48,080 nucleotides of DNA, taken from the NCBI GenBank assembly GCA_030054175.1, contig JASGCM010000016.1:44728-92807 (forward strand), in the 5' to 3' direction. This document shows, piece after piece, positions 26,192 through 34,974 of this stretch. This stretch comes from Alphaproteobacteria bacterium. GTDB lineage: Bacteria > Pseudomonadota > Gammaproteobacteria > Burkholderiales > Burkholderiaceae_C. Both the position numbers and the translations under genes were made by a program. Within the stretch, counting starts at the first letter, position 1, and every line of letters starts with the position of its first letter. The notes beneath the pieces were generated by a model. The model did no database searches. It saw only the letters and a list, made by a program, of their open reading frames with translations, and was not told the DNA's origin.

Positions 26192-26871
26192 TTCAGTAAA
26201 AATTTCAAAGGCGACAAGACGCCGTCGATCAAAGCAAAGGTCAAACCCATGACCGGCTGCATCCAGACCGAGTTGATGACGCCCAACAACACCAGTCCCA
26301 TGACGATGAAAAAACCATAGGGCTCGATGCGGGAGAAAGCCACCGCCTGCCGCCAGGGCAACAAGCCGGTCAACACCCGTCCCCCATCTAGGGGAGGCAA
26401 GGGGAACAAATTGAAAGCGAACATCACGACATTGACCCATACACCGGCTCGGCAGATCTCTAGGAAAAACCGCTCTTGCACACCCCAGGCGACCAAAAGG
26501 ACCCAAAGCATGCCCCAAACACAGCCTTGAACCAGATTCACACCCGGCCCAGCCAACGCCACCCAGATCATGTCGCGCTTGGGGTGACGCAAACGACCCC
26601 AATTCACAGGCACCGGCTTGGCATAGCCAAACAGGAAAGCCCCGGATGTAGCGAAATACAGCACCACTGGCATCAGCACAGTGCCCAACCAGTCGACATG
26701 CGGCCAGGGGTTGAGGGTGACACGGCCCATTTGAGCTGCCGTGGAATCACCCAAAAACCAGGCCGCGTAGCCGTGGGCAGCTTCATGCAGGGTGATTGCA
26801 AAAAGCACCGGAAGGGCATACACCAACACAGTCTGAATAAGTTGTGTTTCTTGCACACCGATATTGTGCAT
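26188..26871 (-). CDS. Site-2 protease family protein (peptidase M50)
   Basis: A 227-residue integral membrane zinc protease. HEAAH at 29-33 gives two zinc ligands and the LDGGR motif in NLFPLPPLDGGRVL gives the third. There are about five or six hydrophobic segments and no PDZ domain, as in the small bacterial FtsH/RseP-distant group. The substrate is unknown. Start ATG at 26871 has no good Shine-Dalgarno; the upstream region is AT-rich. It is coupled to trpS, a pairing common in betaproteobacteria. Confidence 0.88.
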   Translation of the reverse strand: MHNIGVQETQLIQTVLVYALPVLFAITLHEAAHGYAAWFLGDSTAAQMGRVTLNPWPHVDWLGTVLMPVVLYFATSGAFLFGYAKPVPVNWGRLRHPKRDMIWVALAGPGVNLVQGCVWGMLWVLLVAWGVQERFFLEICRAGVWVNVVMFAFNLFPLPPLDGGRVLTGLLPWRQAVAFSRIEPYGFFIVMGLVLLGVINSVWMQPVMGLTFALIDGVLSPLKFLLK

Positions 26872-26942
26872 CAAAAAATCAACAAATTTACCAAGTTAAG
26901 AAACTTAAAGAGGAAACTTGATAGATTCACAACACTGGCATG

Positions 26943-26963
26943 AATGAGGGGTTGAGCCTCATT
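26943..26963 (-). terminator. Weak hairpin at the end of the ccm operon
   Basis: AATGAGG (26943-26949) pairs with CCTCATT (26957-26963) over a 7-nt loop, overlapping the ccmI stop. There is no T-run on the minus strand. It may protect the 3' end or terminate weakly. Confidence 0.3.
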
Positions 26964-28191
26964 ATTGCAAGGTTTTTTGGATCATCAAATTGAGTCCGCG
27001 AGTTCCGGGTTTGACCCGGGTTTGCTCAACGCCCCAGTCATCGGCTTGGGCTTGGGCCTGACCAGTGCGCGAGACGCGCGCACGAATCACCACCTCTTGG
27101 GCCATGGACAAGCGCGCCTGTGGGTTCATGGCATGGCGGTCGTCGAGCAAGAAGCCGTAGGGCAATTCAGCGGCGCGCACCCGCAAAATGGCCAAGGGCA
27201 TGCGAGACTCAGGCAAGGTGGCATAAATGAACACCGTGTCGTCGGGTCGCACCGACTTCAAAGCCTCTCCGGCTAGGCTGACTCGCCCTTCGATGGCGGT
27301 GACCGCAAGCGCCTGTGCCTGCGGATCGGGCAACCCCAATTTACCGCGCACTTGCGCCAGGGCCGAGTCCAAATCTTGGCGATCCGGCGATTGCACCGGC
27401 ACCAAGGCACTGGCGCGCTCCCAATATGAGAGCGCTTGCGGATAGCGACCCTCGGAATAAGCCGCGCTGCCAGCCAGCAACAAAGCGCCCAAATGCATGG
27501 GATCGGCCTTGAGCACCGATTCAATGATCTGCCAGGGTTCGCCGTTGAATCGACCTTGTTCGCGACTGGCCAGCATTTCGGCCCGCTCAATGGCCCAATC
27601 GGGGTTGAAGCTCAGTTTCAAGGCACGGGCCAAGGCCTGTTGCGCGGACTCATGACGGTCCAAAGCGCGCTCGACCCGAGCCAGCATCACCCAGTCCTCC
27701 ACCTGATCGGGGTTCTTCTCCAATCGTGCGCGCAATTCACGGCTCATCTGTTCGATTTTTTCTGGTGTGACATGCTCTTGCGGCAAACCTGACTGGCGCA
27801 CCTGCGGATCCAGGGCCAGAGGCTGGCCAAAACCCAAATACAGACCCATGCTGAGCACCGGCAAGCCGACCAGCATACCCACCCATGTGGAACGCACCCA
27901 GGCCGGTTGACCCAAGGGTTGGCTGCCATCGCTTAGACCCTCGACGTCTTGCAACAATCGCTGCTCCAACTCGATCCGTGCCAGCTGCCACTCGGTGTCG
28001 CTGAGCTTGCCGTTGGCGTGATCACGATCCAGTTCGGCCCATTGTTCCCTATAGACGGCGGCATTGGCTTGGGTCAGCCGATCCATCGGCTCGAGCGCAC
28101 TGCGCCCAGATCGCATGGCGCGCAACAACACCCACAAAACCACCGCCGTCATCAATGCAGCTAAGCCGATGAATAGCCAAGTTGAGCTCAC
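26962..28191 (-). CDS. ccmI: Cytochrome c maturation protein CcmI
   Basis: Holds apocytochrome c for heme ligation in System I. The 409-residue protein has two N-terminal membrane helices (about 5-24 and 96-116) flanking a cytoplasmic loop, then a periplasmic TPR-like region (about 140-280) and a C-terminal beta-rich domain. This matches full-length CycH/CcmI. Last gene of the operon; ATGA overlap with ccmH. Confidence 0.92.
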   Translation of the reverse strand: MSSTWLFIGLAALMTAVVLWVLLRAMRSGRSALEPMDRLTQANAAVYREQWAELDRDHANGKLSDTEWQLARIELEQRLLQDVEGLSDGSQPLGQPAWVRSTWVGMLVGLPVLSMGLYLGFGQPLALDPQVRQSGLPQEHVTPEKIEQMSRELRARLEKNPDQVEDWVMLARVERALDRHESAQQALARALKLSFNPDWAIERAEMLASREQGRFNGEPWQIIESVLKADPMHLGALLLAGSAAYSEGRYPQALSYWERASALVPVQSPDRQDLDSALAQVRGKLGLPDPQAQALAVTAIEGRVSLAGEALKSVRPDDTVFIYATLPESRMPLAILRVRAAELPYGFLLDDRHAMNPQARLSMAQEVVIRARVSRTGQAQAQADDWGVEQTRVKPGTRGLNLMIQKTLQ

Positions 28192-28673
28192 AGGCCATCC
28201 TTCAACAGTTGCTCGGCACGCTGGCGCTCTTGGGCACTGAGTTCAATGGGGGCTTGTATGGCGCGTCGCCCTCGCAACACACGCCACAACACCCCGATCG
28301 CCAATAGCAGCAAGGCGAACGGGCCCAGCCATAACAAATAAGTGGTCGGCTTGAATGCCGGCCGATACAACACAAAGTCACCGTAACGTTGCACCAGGTA
28401 CTGCTTGATTTCCGGGTCACTCTTGCCCTGCCGAATCAAACCACGCACCTCATCACGCAAGTCCAGTGCGAGTTCAGCATGCGAAGAGGCCAGTGATTCG
28501 TTTTGGCAAACCAAACAGCGCAATTCTTCGGAAATGGCGATCAAGCGGGTCTCGAGCACCGGATCCTCGGCCATGGGTCGGGCCACGCGAGGCCCTGAGT
28601 CGGCCATGGCCCAGCCGGCACAAGCCAGCATCAAGGACAAAAACCCACGGCGATAAAAGCAGCCCCAATTCAT
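28188..28673 (-). CDS. ccmH: Cytochrome c maturation protein CcmH (CcmL type)
   Basis: Membrane-anchored thiol reductase for the CXXCH of apocytochrome c. The 161-residue protein has a signal peptide (about 1-24), the redox motif LRCLVCQNES (C53, C56) and a C-terminal membrane helix (about 110-130). It is the short form; the TPR part is the separate ccmI. It is coupled on both sides by ATGA overlaps. Confidence 0.95.
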   Translation of the reverse strand: MNWGCFYRRGFLSLMLACAGWAMADSGPRVARPMAEDPVLETRLIAISEELRCLVCQNESLASSHAELALDLRDEVRGLIRQGKSDPEIKQYLVQRYGDFVLYRPAFKPTTYLLWLGPFALLLLAIGVLWRVLRGRRAIQAPIELSAQERQRAEQLLKDGL

Positions 28674-29254
28674 GAGGCCTCCAGTTGCCGAATCAGGGGC
28701 ATCACGGTTTTTTGCAACAAGGCCGGCGTCACCGCTCCCACATGTTTGAAACGGATGACGCCCTGGCGGTCAATCACGTAGGTTTCAGGCACCCCATACA
28801 CGCCGTATTGAATGCCCACCTTACCGTCCATGTCCATGACCGAAGCCAGATAAGGGTTACCGCCATGTCGCGCCAACCATTGCTTGGCGCGAACACGCGC
28901 CGCCTGCAGCTTTTCATCTGGGGACAGCTGAGCCAACTCGGTTTCTTGGGGTTGGATTTCTTTGTAGTTCAAACCAATGATGGGTACCGATTGATCGCGC
29001 GCGAAAGCCACCCAAACAGGATGCTCGTCGCGACACGCCACGCACCAAGAGGCCCAGACATTGAGCATCCAGACCTTGCCCCGCAATTGCTCAGGCCCCA
29101 GCATTGCATCGGTATCGAGTTGCTTCAATGAAAAAGCCGGTGCCGGTTGCCCGATCAGTGGCGATGGAATCTCACGCGGATCACGGTTCAATCCGATGGC
29201 CAAAAAAATCACCAGGCCAAAGAAAAGCACCAAAGGGATCAGGAATATTTTCAA
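28670..29254 (-). CDS. ccmG: Thiol:disulfide interchange protein CcmG (DsbE)
   Basis: Periplasmic thioredoxin-like protein that keeps apocytochrome c or CcmH reduced. The 194-residue protein has an N-terminal membrane anchor (about 3-21) and the active site WCVAC (C71, C74), plus the family motif VYGVPETYVID. ATGA overlaps with ccmF and ccmH. Confidence 0.95.
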   Translation of the reverse strand: MKIFLIPLVLFFGLVIFLAIGLNRDPREIPSPLIGQPAPAFSLKQLDTDAMLGPEQLRGKVWMLNVWASWCVACRDEHPVWVAFARDQSVPIIGLNYKEIQPQETELAQLSPDEKLQAARVRAKQWLARHGGNPYLASVMDMDGKVGIQYGVYGVPETYVIDRQGVIRFKHVGAVTPALLQKTVMPLIRQLEAS

Positions 29255-31179
29255 TCGCGACCTCCGCGAGCCGACTTGCGATAACGGCGATCAATGGCCG
29301 CCAACAAACCGCCCAAGGTCATCAGCAACACACCGGTCCACAACCAGGGCACGAAAGGCTTGTAGTAGACCCTCACGCTCCACTCGGGCGGGTTGGTCTG
29401 AATCACATCACCCAGCGAGACATAAAGATCACGCCAAAAACCGCTGTCAATGGCCGCCTCGGTCATGGGCATGGCACTGGAGAAATAGCGCCGCTTCTCG
29501 GGCATCATTTGCTCGAACACGCGACCATCGCGAGAGACGTCAAAGACACCACGCATTGCGCGGTAATTCGGGCCCGGCACTTCTTGCAGCGCCTTGAGTT
29601 GGAAACTATAGGGGCCGATTTCGACCACATCGCCCAAACCCATGCGCACGTCGCGCTCGACCTCATACGATTTCACTCCGGTGATGCCCAGCACCACCAC
29701 CGCCAAGCCCAGATGCGCCAAGTGCATGCCCCAGAAGCCAGCCCCGATCCTTCCAGGCTTGCTGAGTCGCACGACAATGTGCTGCAAACTGGCCAATCCC
29801 ACCCATAGACCGAGCGTCGCCCCTATGGCTGTGCCCCAACTCCAGGCGCCTAAAGCCAACGGGGCCAACTGCCCCCCCACCAAGGCCCCTAGGCCGACCC
29901 AGCGCAACTCGCGGATCAATTCGGGCACCCGGGCCTCGCGCCAACGCGCCACGGTTCCAGGCACCAGCACGAACAACAAGGGCACCATCAATGGTGCGAA
30001 CACCAAATTGAAATAAGGCGGACCCACCGAGAGCTTGCCCAAATTCAACGCATCGATGACCAGAGGGTACAAAGTGCCCAGCAAAACGGCAGCTGTAGCG
30101 ACCACCAAAAGCACGCTGTTGGACAGCAGCAGAGACTCTCGAGACAAGAGACCAAAACTGCCGCCAGTGGTCACCTCAGGCGCACGCCAGGCGAACAAGG
30201 ACAAGGAGATGCCCACCACGATGGCGAGAAAAATCAGAATGAACACCCCACGCGTGGGATCAGAGGCGAATGCGTGCACCGAGGTCAATACGCCCGAGCG
30301 GACCAGGAACGTCCCCAACAAGGAAAGAGAAAAAGCCGAAATCGCCAACAATACCGTCCAAGCCTTGAAACCACCTCGCTTCTCGGTCACCATCAGCGAG
30401 TGAATCAAAGCCGTGGCCACCAGCCAGGGCATCAGTGAGGCGTTTTCCACCGGGTCCCAAAACCACCAACCACCCCAACCCAATTCGTAATAAGCCCACC
30501 ATGAGCCCAGACCAATGCCAAAGGTCAGGAATGCCCAAGCGATGACCGTCCAAGGACGTGACCAGCGTGCCCAAGCGGCATCGAGTCGCCCAGCGAGCAA
30601 GGCCGCCAAAGCGAAGGAAAAGGCGACCGACAAACCCACATAGCCCATATAGAGCATGGGCGGATGAATCACCAAGCCGGGGTCTTGCAGCAGCGGATTC
30701 AAGTCTCGACCATCCGCTGGGGCCGGCATCAGGCGGTCAAACGGATTAGAGGTGGTGATGATGAAGGCCAAAAACCCGATACCGATCCAGCCCATGACAC
30801 TCAGCACCCGGGCCACCATGGGCATGGGCAAGTTGCGCGAAAACAGAGCCACCGCAGCGCCCCAACCAGCCAGCATCACAATCCACAGCAACAAAGAGCC
30901 TTCATGCCCACCCCACACTGCGGCAAATTGATAGGGTTTGGGCAGCAGCGAGTTGGAGTGCTGCGCCACATAGGCGACCGAGAAGTCGTTGCCAAGAAAC
31001 GAGGTGGCCAAGCAGGAAAATGCCACCATCAGCAATCCGAACTGCAATCCGGCAGCGGGCCGGGCCAAAGCCAGCCAGGCCGGGTTGTGTCGCCAAGTTC
31101 CGGCCAATGGGAACACTGCCTGCACGAAGGCAACCCCTAATGCGAGTATCAGTGCAAATTGTCCAAGTTCAGGGATCAT
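29251..31179 (-). CDS. ccmF: Heme lyase CcmF
   Basis: Large inner-membrane protein that joins heme to apocytochrome c. It has 642 residues and about 14-15 hydrophobic segments. The heme-binding WWD domain reads WGGWWFWDPVENASLMPW (about 235-252), and conserved periplasmic histidines are present. Length is typical. ATGA overlaps with ccmE and ccmG. Confidence 0.96.
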   Translation of the reverse strand: MIPELGQFALILALGVAFVQAVFPLAGTWRHNPAWLALARPAAGLQFGLLMVAFSCLATSFLGNDFSVAYVAQHSNSLLPKPYQFAAVWGGHEGSLLLWIVMLAGWGAAVALFSRNLPMPMVARVLSVMGWIGIGFLAFIITTSNPFDRLMPAPADGRDLNPLLQDPGLVIHPPMLYMGYVGLSVAFSFALAALLAGRLDAAWARWSRPWTVIAWAFLTFGIGLGSWWAYYELGWGGWWFWDPVENASLMPWLVATALIHSLMVTEKRGGFKAWTVLLAISAFSLSLLGTFLVRSGVLTSVHAFASDPTRGVFILIFLAIVVGISLSLFAWRAPEVTTGGSFGLLSRESLLLSNSVLLVVATAAVLLGTLYPLVIDALNLGKLSVGPPYFNLVFAPLMVPLLFVLVPGTVARWREARVPELIRELRWVGLGALVGGQLAPLALGAWSWGTAIGATLGLWVGLASLQHIVVRLSKPGRIGAGFWGMHLAHLGLAVVVLGITGVKSYEVERDVRMGLGDVVEIGPYSFQLKALQEVPGPNYRAMRGVFDVSRDGRVFEQMMPEKRRYFSSAMPMTEAAIDSGFWRDLYVSLGDVIQTNPPEWSVRVYYKPFVPWLWTGVLLMTLGGLLAAIDRRYRKSARGGRD

Positions 31180-31622
31180 GGTTTGAGTGATTGAGCCGCT
31201 TTTTTGGCGCTGGCTTGGTCGAGTGCGTGTTGGGCCTCGGGCGGCATGTAATTTTCATCGTGCTTAGCCAACACTTCGGCGGCAGTGAACCACCCTTGGG
31301 CATCCAAACGCCCTTGAGCAACCACCCCTTTTCCCTCTTGAAACAAATCGGGCAAAAGGCCGCTGTAGCGCACCGGGATGTCTTTGGCGGTATCGGTGAT
31401 GACGAACTCGAAGACTGATTGATCGCGCTTTAAGCTGCCCTCTTTCACCAAACCACCCACCCGAAAGACCCGGTTTTGTGGTGCCTCGCCCTGGTCCACC
31501 TGAGTGGGCGTGAAAAAAAACACCAAATTGCTCTGAAAGGCATTCAACACGAAGGCAGTGGCCATCGCCAGCGCTGCGATGCCTGAGGCAATGAAGGCGA
31601 AACGTTTTTGACGAGGTGTCAT
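31176..31622 (-). CDS. ccmE: Heme chaperone CcmE
   Basis: Carries heme covalently in the periplasm. The 148-residue protein has an N-terminal anchor (about 8-28), an OB-fold and the heme-binding H121-DEN-Y125 motif. Start ATG at 31622 overlaps the ccmD stop by ATGA. The C-terminal tail is Lys/Ala-rich. Confidence 0.96.
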   Translation of the reverse strand: MTPRQKRFAFIASGIAALAMATAFVLNAFQSNLVFFFTPTQVDQGEAPQNRVFRVGGLVKEGSLKRDQSVFEFVITDTAKDIPVRYSGLLPDLFQEGKGVVAQGRLDAQGWFTAAEVLAKHDENYMPPEAQHALDQASAKKAAQSLKP

Positions 31623-31816
31623 GAGACTCCCCCGGAGTTGGTTTCGGCGGCCATGAGGCTCTGGCGTACTTCGCGCAGCGCCTGGGTACGAGCGCGCCGA
31701 GACTGCCAAACCTCGGCCATCACCACCAAGGCGCAAACGCCATAACTGCCCCAGACATACACACCGTGTTTGCCCATGGCCCAAAAATCAGACCAACTGT
31801 CCCACCAGATGTTCAT
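31619..31816 (-). CDS. ccmD: Heme exporter protein CcmD
   Basis: Small one-helix membrane protein that joins CcmC with CcmE and helps release holo-CcmE. It has 65 residues with the conserved WAMGKHGVYVWGSYGV segment (about 13-28) and one helix. Start ATG at 31816 is chosen because AGGGG lies at good spacing; ATG at 31822 would be too close. ATGA overlaps with ccmC and ccmE. Confidence 0.92.
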   Translation of the reverse strand: MNIWWDSWSDFWAMGKHGVYVWGSYGVCALVVMAEVWQSRRARTQALREVRQSLMAAETNSGGVS

Positions 31817-32559
31817 GTCCATCCCCTGACTTCGGGCAATTGCCGCACCCACTCGGTGTGGCGCTCGCGCCAAAGAATTTGGCTGCGCACCCGATACAGA
31901 GTCAACGCGATGGACATCATCCAATACGCCAGCGCCATGATGATCATGCCCCACAGCATGGTTTGCGACATGCTGGGTGATTTAGTCAGCGACACAGATG
32001 CCCCTTGATGCAAGGTGTTCCACCACTTCACTGAAAAATAGATGATGGGTACATTGACTGCCCCGACGATCGCCACCAGCGCGCCGGCACGATCCGAACG
32101 CTTGGGGTCGTCGATGGCTGAGGTCAGAGCCATGTAGCCCAAGTAGAGAAAAAACAAAATCAACTCAGAAGTCAAACGCGCGTCCCAAACCCACCAAGTG
32201 CCCCACATGGGCTTGCCCCACAAGGCACCAGTCCAAAGTGAGAGAAAAGCGCACAAAGCACCAGTGGGTGCCAAAGTCAGAGCCATCATGCCCGACAAGC
32301 GGGTATTGAAGACCAAGCCCAACACGCTCCAAAACGCCATGGCCAAATAGATGACCATCGACATCCAAGAGGTGGGCACGTGGACGTAGATGATGCGATA
32401 GCCCTCGCCTTGCACCGAGTCGGCGGGCGCCAACACCAGTCCAATGGCCAACCCCGTCAGCGCCAAGGCGACCGCCAGACCCGCAAACCAGGGCCACAGT
32501 CTCCCCGCCAAACCATAAAATGTTTGCGGGGCAGCGTAATGAAACCAGCGTATAGACAT
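31813..32559 (-). CDS. ccmC: Heme exporter protein CcmC
   Basis: Inner-membrane protein that loads heme onto CcmE. The 248-residue protein has six hydrophobic segments and the WWD motif WGTWWVWDARLTSELILF (about 126-143), with flanking periplasmic histidines. Start ATG at 32559 lies 7 nt after the ccmB stop, the only junction of the operon without an ATGA overlap. Confidence 0.96.
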   Translation of the reverse strand: MSIRWFHYAAPQTFYGLAGRLWPWFAGLAVALALTGLAIGLVLAPADSVQGEGYRIIYVHVPTSWMSMVIYLAMAFWSVLGLVFNTRLSGMMALTLAPTGALCAFLSLWTGALWGKPMWGTWWVWDARLTSELILFFLYLGYMALTSAIDDPKRSDRAGALVAIVGAVNVPIIYFSVKWWNTLHQGASVSLTKSPSMSQTMLWGMIIMALAYWMMSIALTLYRVRSQILWRERHTEWVRQLPEVRGWT

Positions 32560-32566
32560 CAAACTT

Positions 32567-33232
32567 TCATTCCAGAGCGATTTTAAGCGCCACCGAACAG
32601 GCCCAAGGGCTGAACACCAAAGCGGGCACCAACATCGCCAGCAAGATCGACACATGGGCTTGTGCCCCCAAACCCGCGGCTTGCGCCTCGACTGCCCCGG
32701 CGCCAAAGACCAGCACCGGCACGAACAAAGGCAATACCAACAAAGACAACAAAACGCCTCCGCCTCGCACCCCCAAGGTCAAAGCCGCCCCAATCGAGCC
32801 GATCAGCGACAACACGGGCGTGCCGATCAACAAAGTCAGCGCCAACACCGCCATCGCATCGGCAGCCAAATCGAACTGCAAAGCGAGCACCGGGGACAGA
32901 AGCACCAAAGGCAAACCGCACAAGAACCAATGAGCCAAGATTTTGGCTGAAACCAAAACCCCCAGCGTATGAGGTGACAAGCACATTTGTTCTAAAGAGC
33001 CATCGCGGTAATCGGCCTCGAACAAGCGCGCCAGCACCAGCATACTGGCCAGCAAAGCACCGACCCACAAAATGCCGGGGGCGATCAGCCGCAAGATTTT
33101 GAAATTCGGGCCGATGGCCAAGGGAAACAAACTGGCGACGACGACAAAGAAAAACACACCCGACAAGACTTCGCTCTTGCGCCGCAAAGCCAGCATCAGG
33201 TCGCGTTGAAGCAAAGCCACGAATGCGCTCAT
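32567..33232 (-). CDS. ccmB: Heme exporter ABC permease CcmB
   Basis: A 221-residue membrane partner of CcmA with six hydrophobic segments and family motifs LLQRDLMLALRRKSE (N-terminus) and DGSLEQMCLSP. With CcmA it uses ATP to release holo-CcmE from CcmCD. ATGA overlap with ccmA. Confidence 0.95.
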   Translation of the reverse strand: MSAFVALLQRDLMLALRRKSEVLSGVFFFVVVASLFPLAIGPNFKILRLIAPGILWVGALLASMLVLARLFEADYRDGSLEQMCLSPHTLGVLVSAKILAHWFLCGLPLVLLSPVLALQFDLAADAMAVLALTLLIGTPVLSLIGSIGAALTLGVRGGGVLLSLLVLPLFVPVLVFGAGAVEAQAAGLGAQAHVSILLAMLVPALVFSPWACSVALKIALE

Positions 33233-33855
33233 GATGCCAATCGGTAAGTCGAGCCCTGACCGGGCAAATCCACGGCTTGGTGGCTGGTGAACAGCACCGA
33301 ACCGCCCATGGCGACATGGCGCCCCAACAAGTCACCGAGTTGTTGGACCGCTGCCGCATCCAAAGCCACGAATGGCTCGTCCAACAACCAAAGCCTGACG
33401 GCGCCGGGACGCAGTCGAGCCAAGGCGCAACGGCGTTTTTGGCCCTGCGACAAGACCCGCAAGGGCAAGTGCTCGCGCCCGGCCAAACCTTGCTCGGCCA
33501 AAGCGTCCAGAGCTTGATGCGGGCTCAGTGAGGCGCCTGAGATGGCGGCGTCGAACAAGAGATTTTCCAACGCGCTGAGTTCTTCTTTCAGAGCCAACTG
33601 GTGACCCATGTACAACCTGTCTTGGGAGAAGCCAGACTCGGCATGGTGCGCGGGAACGCCCCGCCACAACACCATGCCAGCATCGGCAGGCGAGAGGCCC
33701 GCGACAATGCGCAACAAGCTGGTCTTACCGGCGCCATTGGCACCCTGCAAGTGCAACCACTGACCTTCGGAAAGCGTCCAACTGACCCCTTGAAACAGGG
33801 GTTTTTGACCACGCTCACAGAGCAGGTCACGCACTTCAAGCAAAGGCGGGCTCAT
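33229..33855 (-). CDS. ccmA: Heme exporter ATPase CcmA
   Basis: A 208-residue ABC ATPase, first gene of the ccm operon. It has Walker A GANGAGKTS at 38-46, signature LSQGQKRR and Walker B LWLLDEPF. There is no Shine-Dalgarno before the ATG at 33855. A TATGAT box is only nine bases upstream, so the message probably has an extremely short leader. Confidence 0.95.
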   Translation of the reverse strand: MSPPLLEVRDLLCERGQKPLFQGVSWTLSEGQWLHLQGANGAGKTSLLRIVAGLSPADAGMVLWRGVPAHHAESGFSQDRLYMGHQLALKEELSALENLLFDAAISGASLSPHQALDALAEQGLAGREHLPLRVLSQGQKRRCALARLRPGAVRLWLLDEPFVALDAAAVQQLGDLLGRHVAMGGSVLFTSHQAVDLPGQGSTYRLAS

Positions 33856-33864
33856 GGGGGTCAG

Positions 33865-33870
33865 ATCATA
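33865..33870 (-). promoter_or_regulatory. Candidate -10 box of the ccm operon
   Basis: TATGAT (5 of 6 consensus) on the minus strand, 9 nt before the ccmA ATG. A normal start site would fall 2-3 nt before the start codon. No convincing -35 box. Confidence 0.4.
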
Positions 33871-33904
33871 CCCCTGCCCTAAGCGGATGCGGCCAGGCCG
33901 GATG

Positions 33905-34876
33905 TCAGTCGACCTTGGCCCCAGAGGCCTTGACGATCGGCCCCCAGCGGTTGATCTCGGTCTGATTCATTGAGGCCATCTCGGCCGCGCTGGTGCCCAG
34001 GATGTTGTAGCCCAACTCGGTCATGCGTTTGATGAAATCAGGCGATTTGGTGCCTTGCACAGCGGCCGCATTCAGCTTGGCGATCACTTCGGCCGGGGTT
34101 CCAGCAGGGGCAGCCAAGCCAAACCACACGCCCGACTCATAGCCTTTGACGCCTGCTTCGGAAATGGTGGGCAAATCGGGCAAGGTCGCGTCACGCTTGC
34201 CGCCGGTGGTGGCCAAGGCGCGCAACTTGCCAGCTTTGATGTGTGGCAAGGCTGAGGGAATGTTGTCGAACATGGCCTGCACCTGCCCACTGAGCAAGTC
34301 GGTCACTGCTGGCGCACTTCCCTTGTAGGGAATGTGGGTCATGTTGAATTGGGTGAGGTGCTTGAACATCTCAGCAGACATGTGGATGCTAGTGCCGTTG
34401 CCGCTGGAAGCCACCGTCACCGGACCGGGTTTGCCCAGGGCGATGAATTCAGCCACGGTGTTGGCCTTGACGGAGGGATGCACCACCAAGACATTGTTCA
34501 GAGAGACCAGGGCAGAAATTGGCACCAGATCTTTCATGGTGTCGAAAGGCATCTTGGAATACAAGGCCGGATTGATGGCTTGAATGCCACTGGTGGTCAT
34601 CAGGATGGTGTAACCATCGGGAGACGAACGGACCACGTCAACGCCCCCAATATTGCCGCCGGCACCGGACTTGTTGTCGACTGTCACGGTCACACCCAAC
34701 ACGCGGGCCAACTCGGCGGCAATGGCACGCGAGGCAATGTCCACGGCACCAGCGGGCGGGAAAGGACACACCAAACGGATCGGCTTGCTGGGGAAGGCTT
34801 GTGCTTGTGCCAAGGCAGAAAAATTCAAACCTGCGGCCAAGCCCAAAGCGGATAACACCATACGACGCTTGAACAT
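33905..34876 (-). CDS. Tripartite tricarboxylate transporter substrate-binding protein (Bug/TctC)
   Basis: A 323-residue periplasmic binding protein with a signal peptide (about 1-26) and the Bug motifs IRLVCPFPPAGAVDIASR, VDNKSGAGGNIGG, SSGNGTSIHMSAE and IPYKGSAPA. The ligand is unknown and no permease is adjacent, so it is an orphan Bug gene of the kind abundant in Burkholderiales. It has AGGAG seven bases before the ATG at 34876. Confidence 0.93.
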   Translation of the reverse strand: MFKRRMVLSALGLAAGLNFSALAQAQAFPSKPIRLVCPFPPAGAVDIASRAIAAELARVLGVTVTVDNKSGAGGNIGGVDVVRSSPDGYTILMTTSGIQAINPALYSKMPFDTMKDLVPISALVSLNNVLVVHPSVKANTVAEFIALGKPGPVTVASSGNGTSIHMSAEMFKHLTQFNMTHIPYKGSAPAVTDLLSGQVQAMFDNIPSALPHIKAGKLRALATTGGKRDATLPDLPTISEAGVKGYESGVWFGLAAPAGTPAEVIAKLNAAAVQGTKSPDFIKRMTELGYNILGTSAAEMASMNQTEINRWGPIVKASGAKVD

Positions 34877-34974
34877 CTCAACTCCTTGTAGCAACGGACG
34901 ATATCCTAACCTGATCGCCTGGGGCTTGGGTCTTTTCCCTGATAAAGCCTAAGGACTCCGAAAGATTGCTGGGT

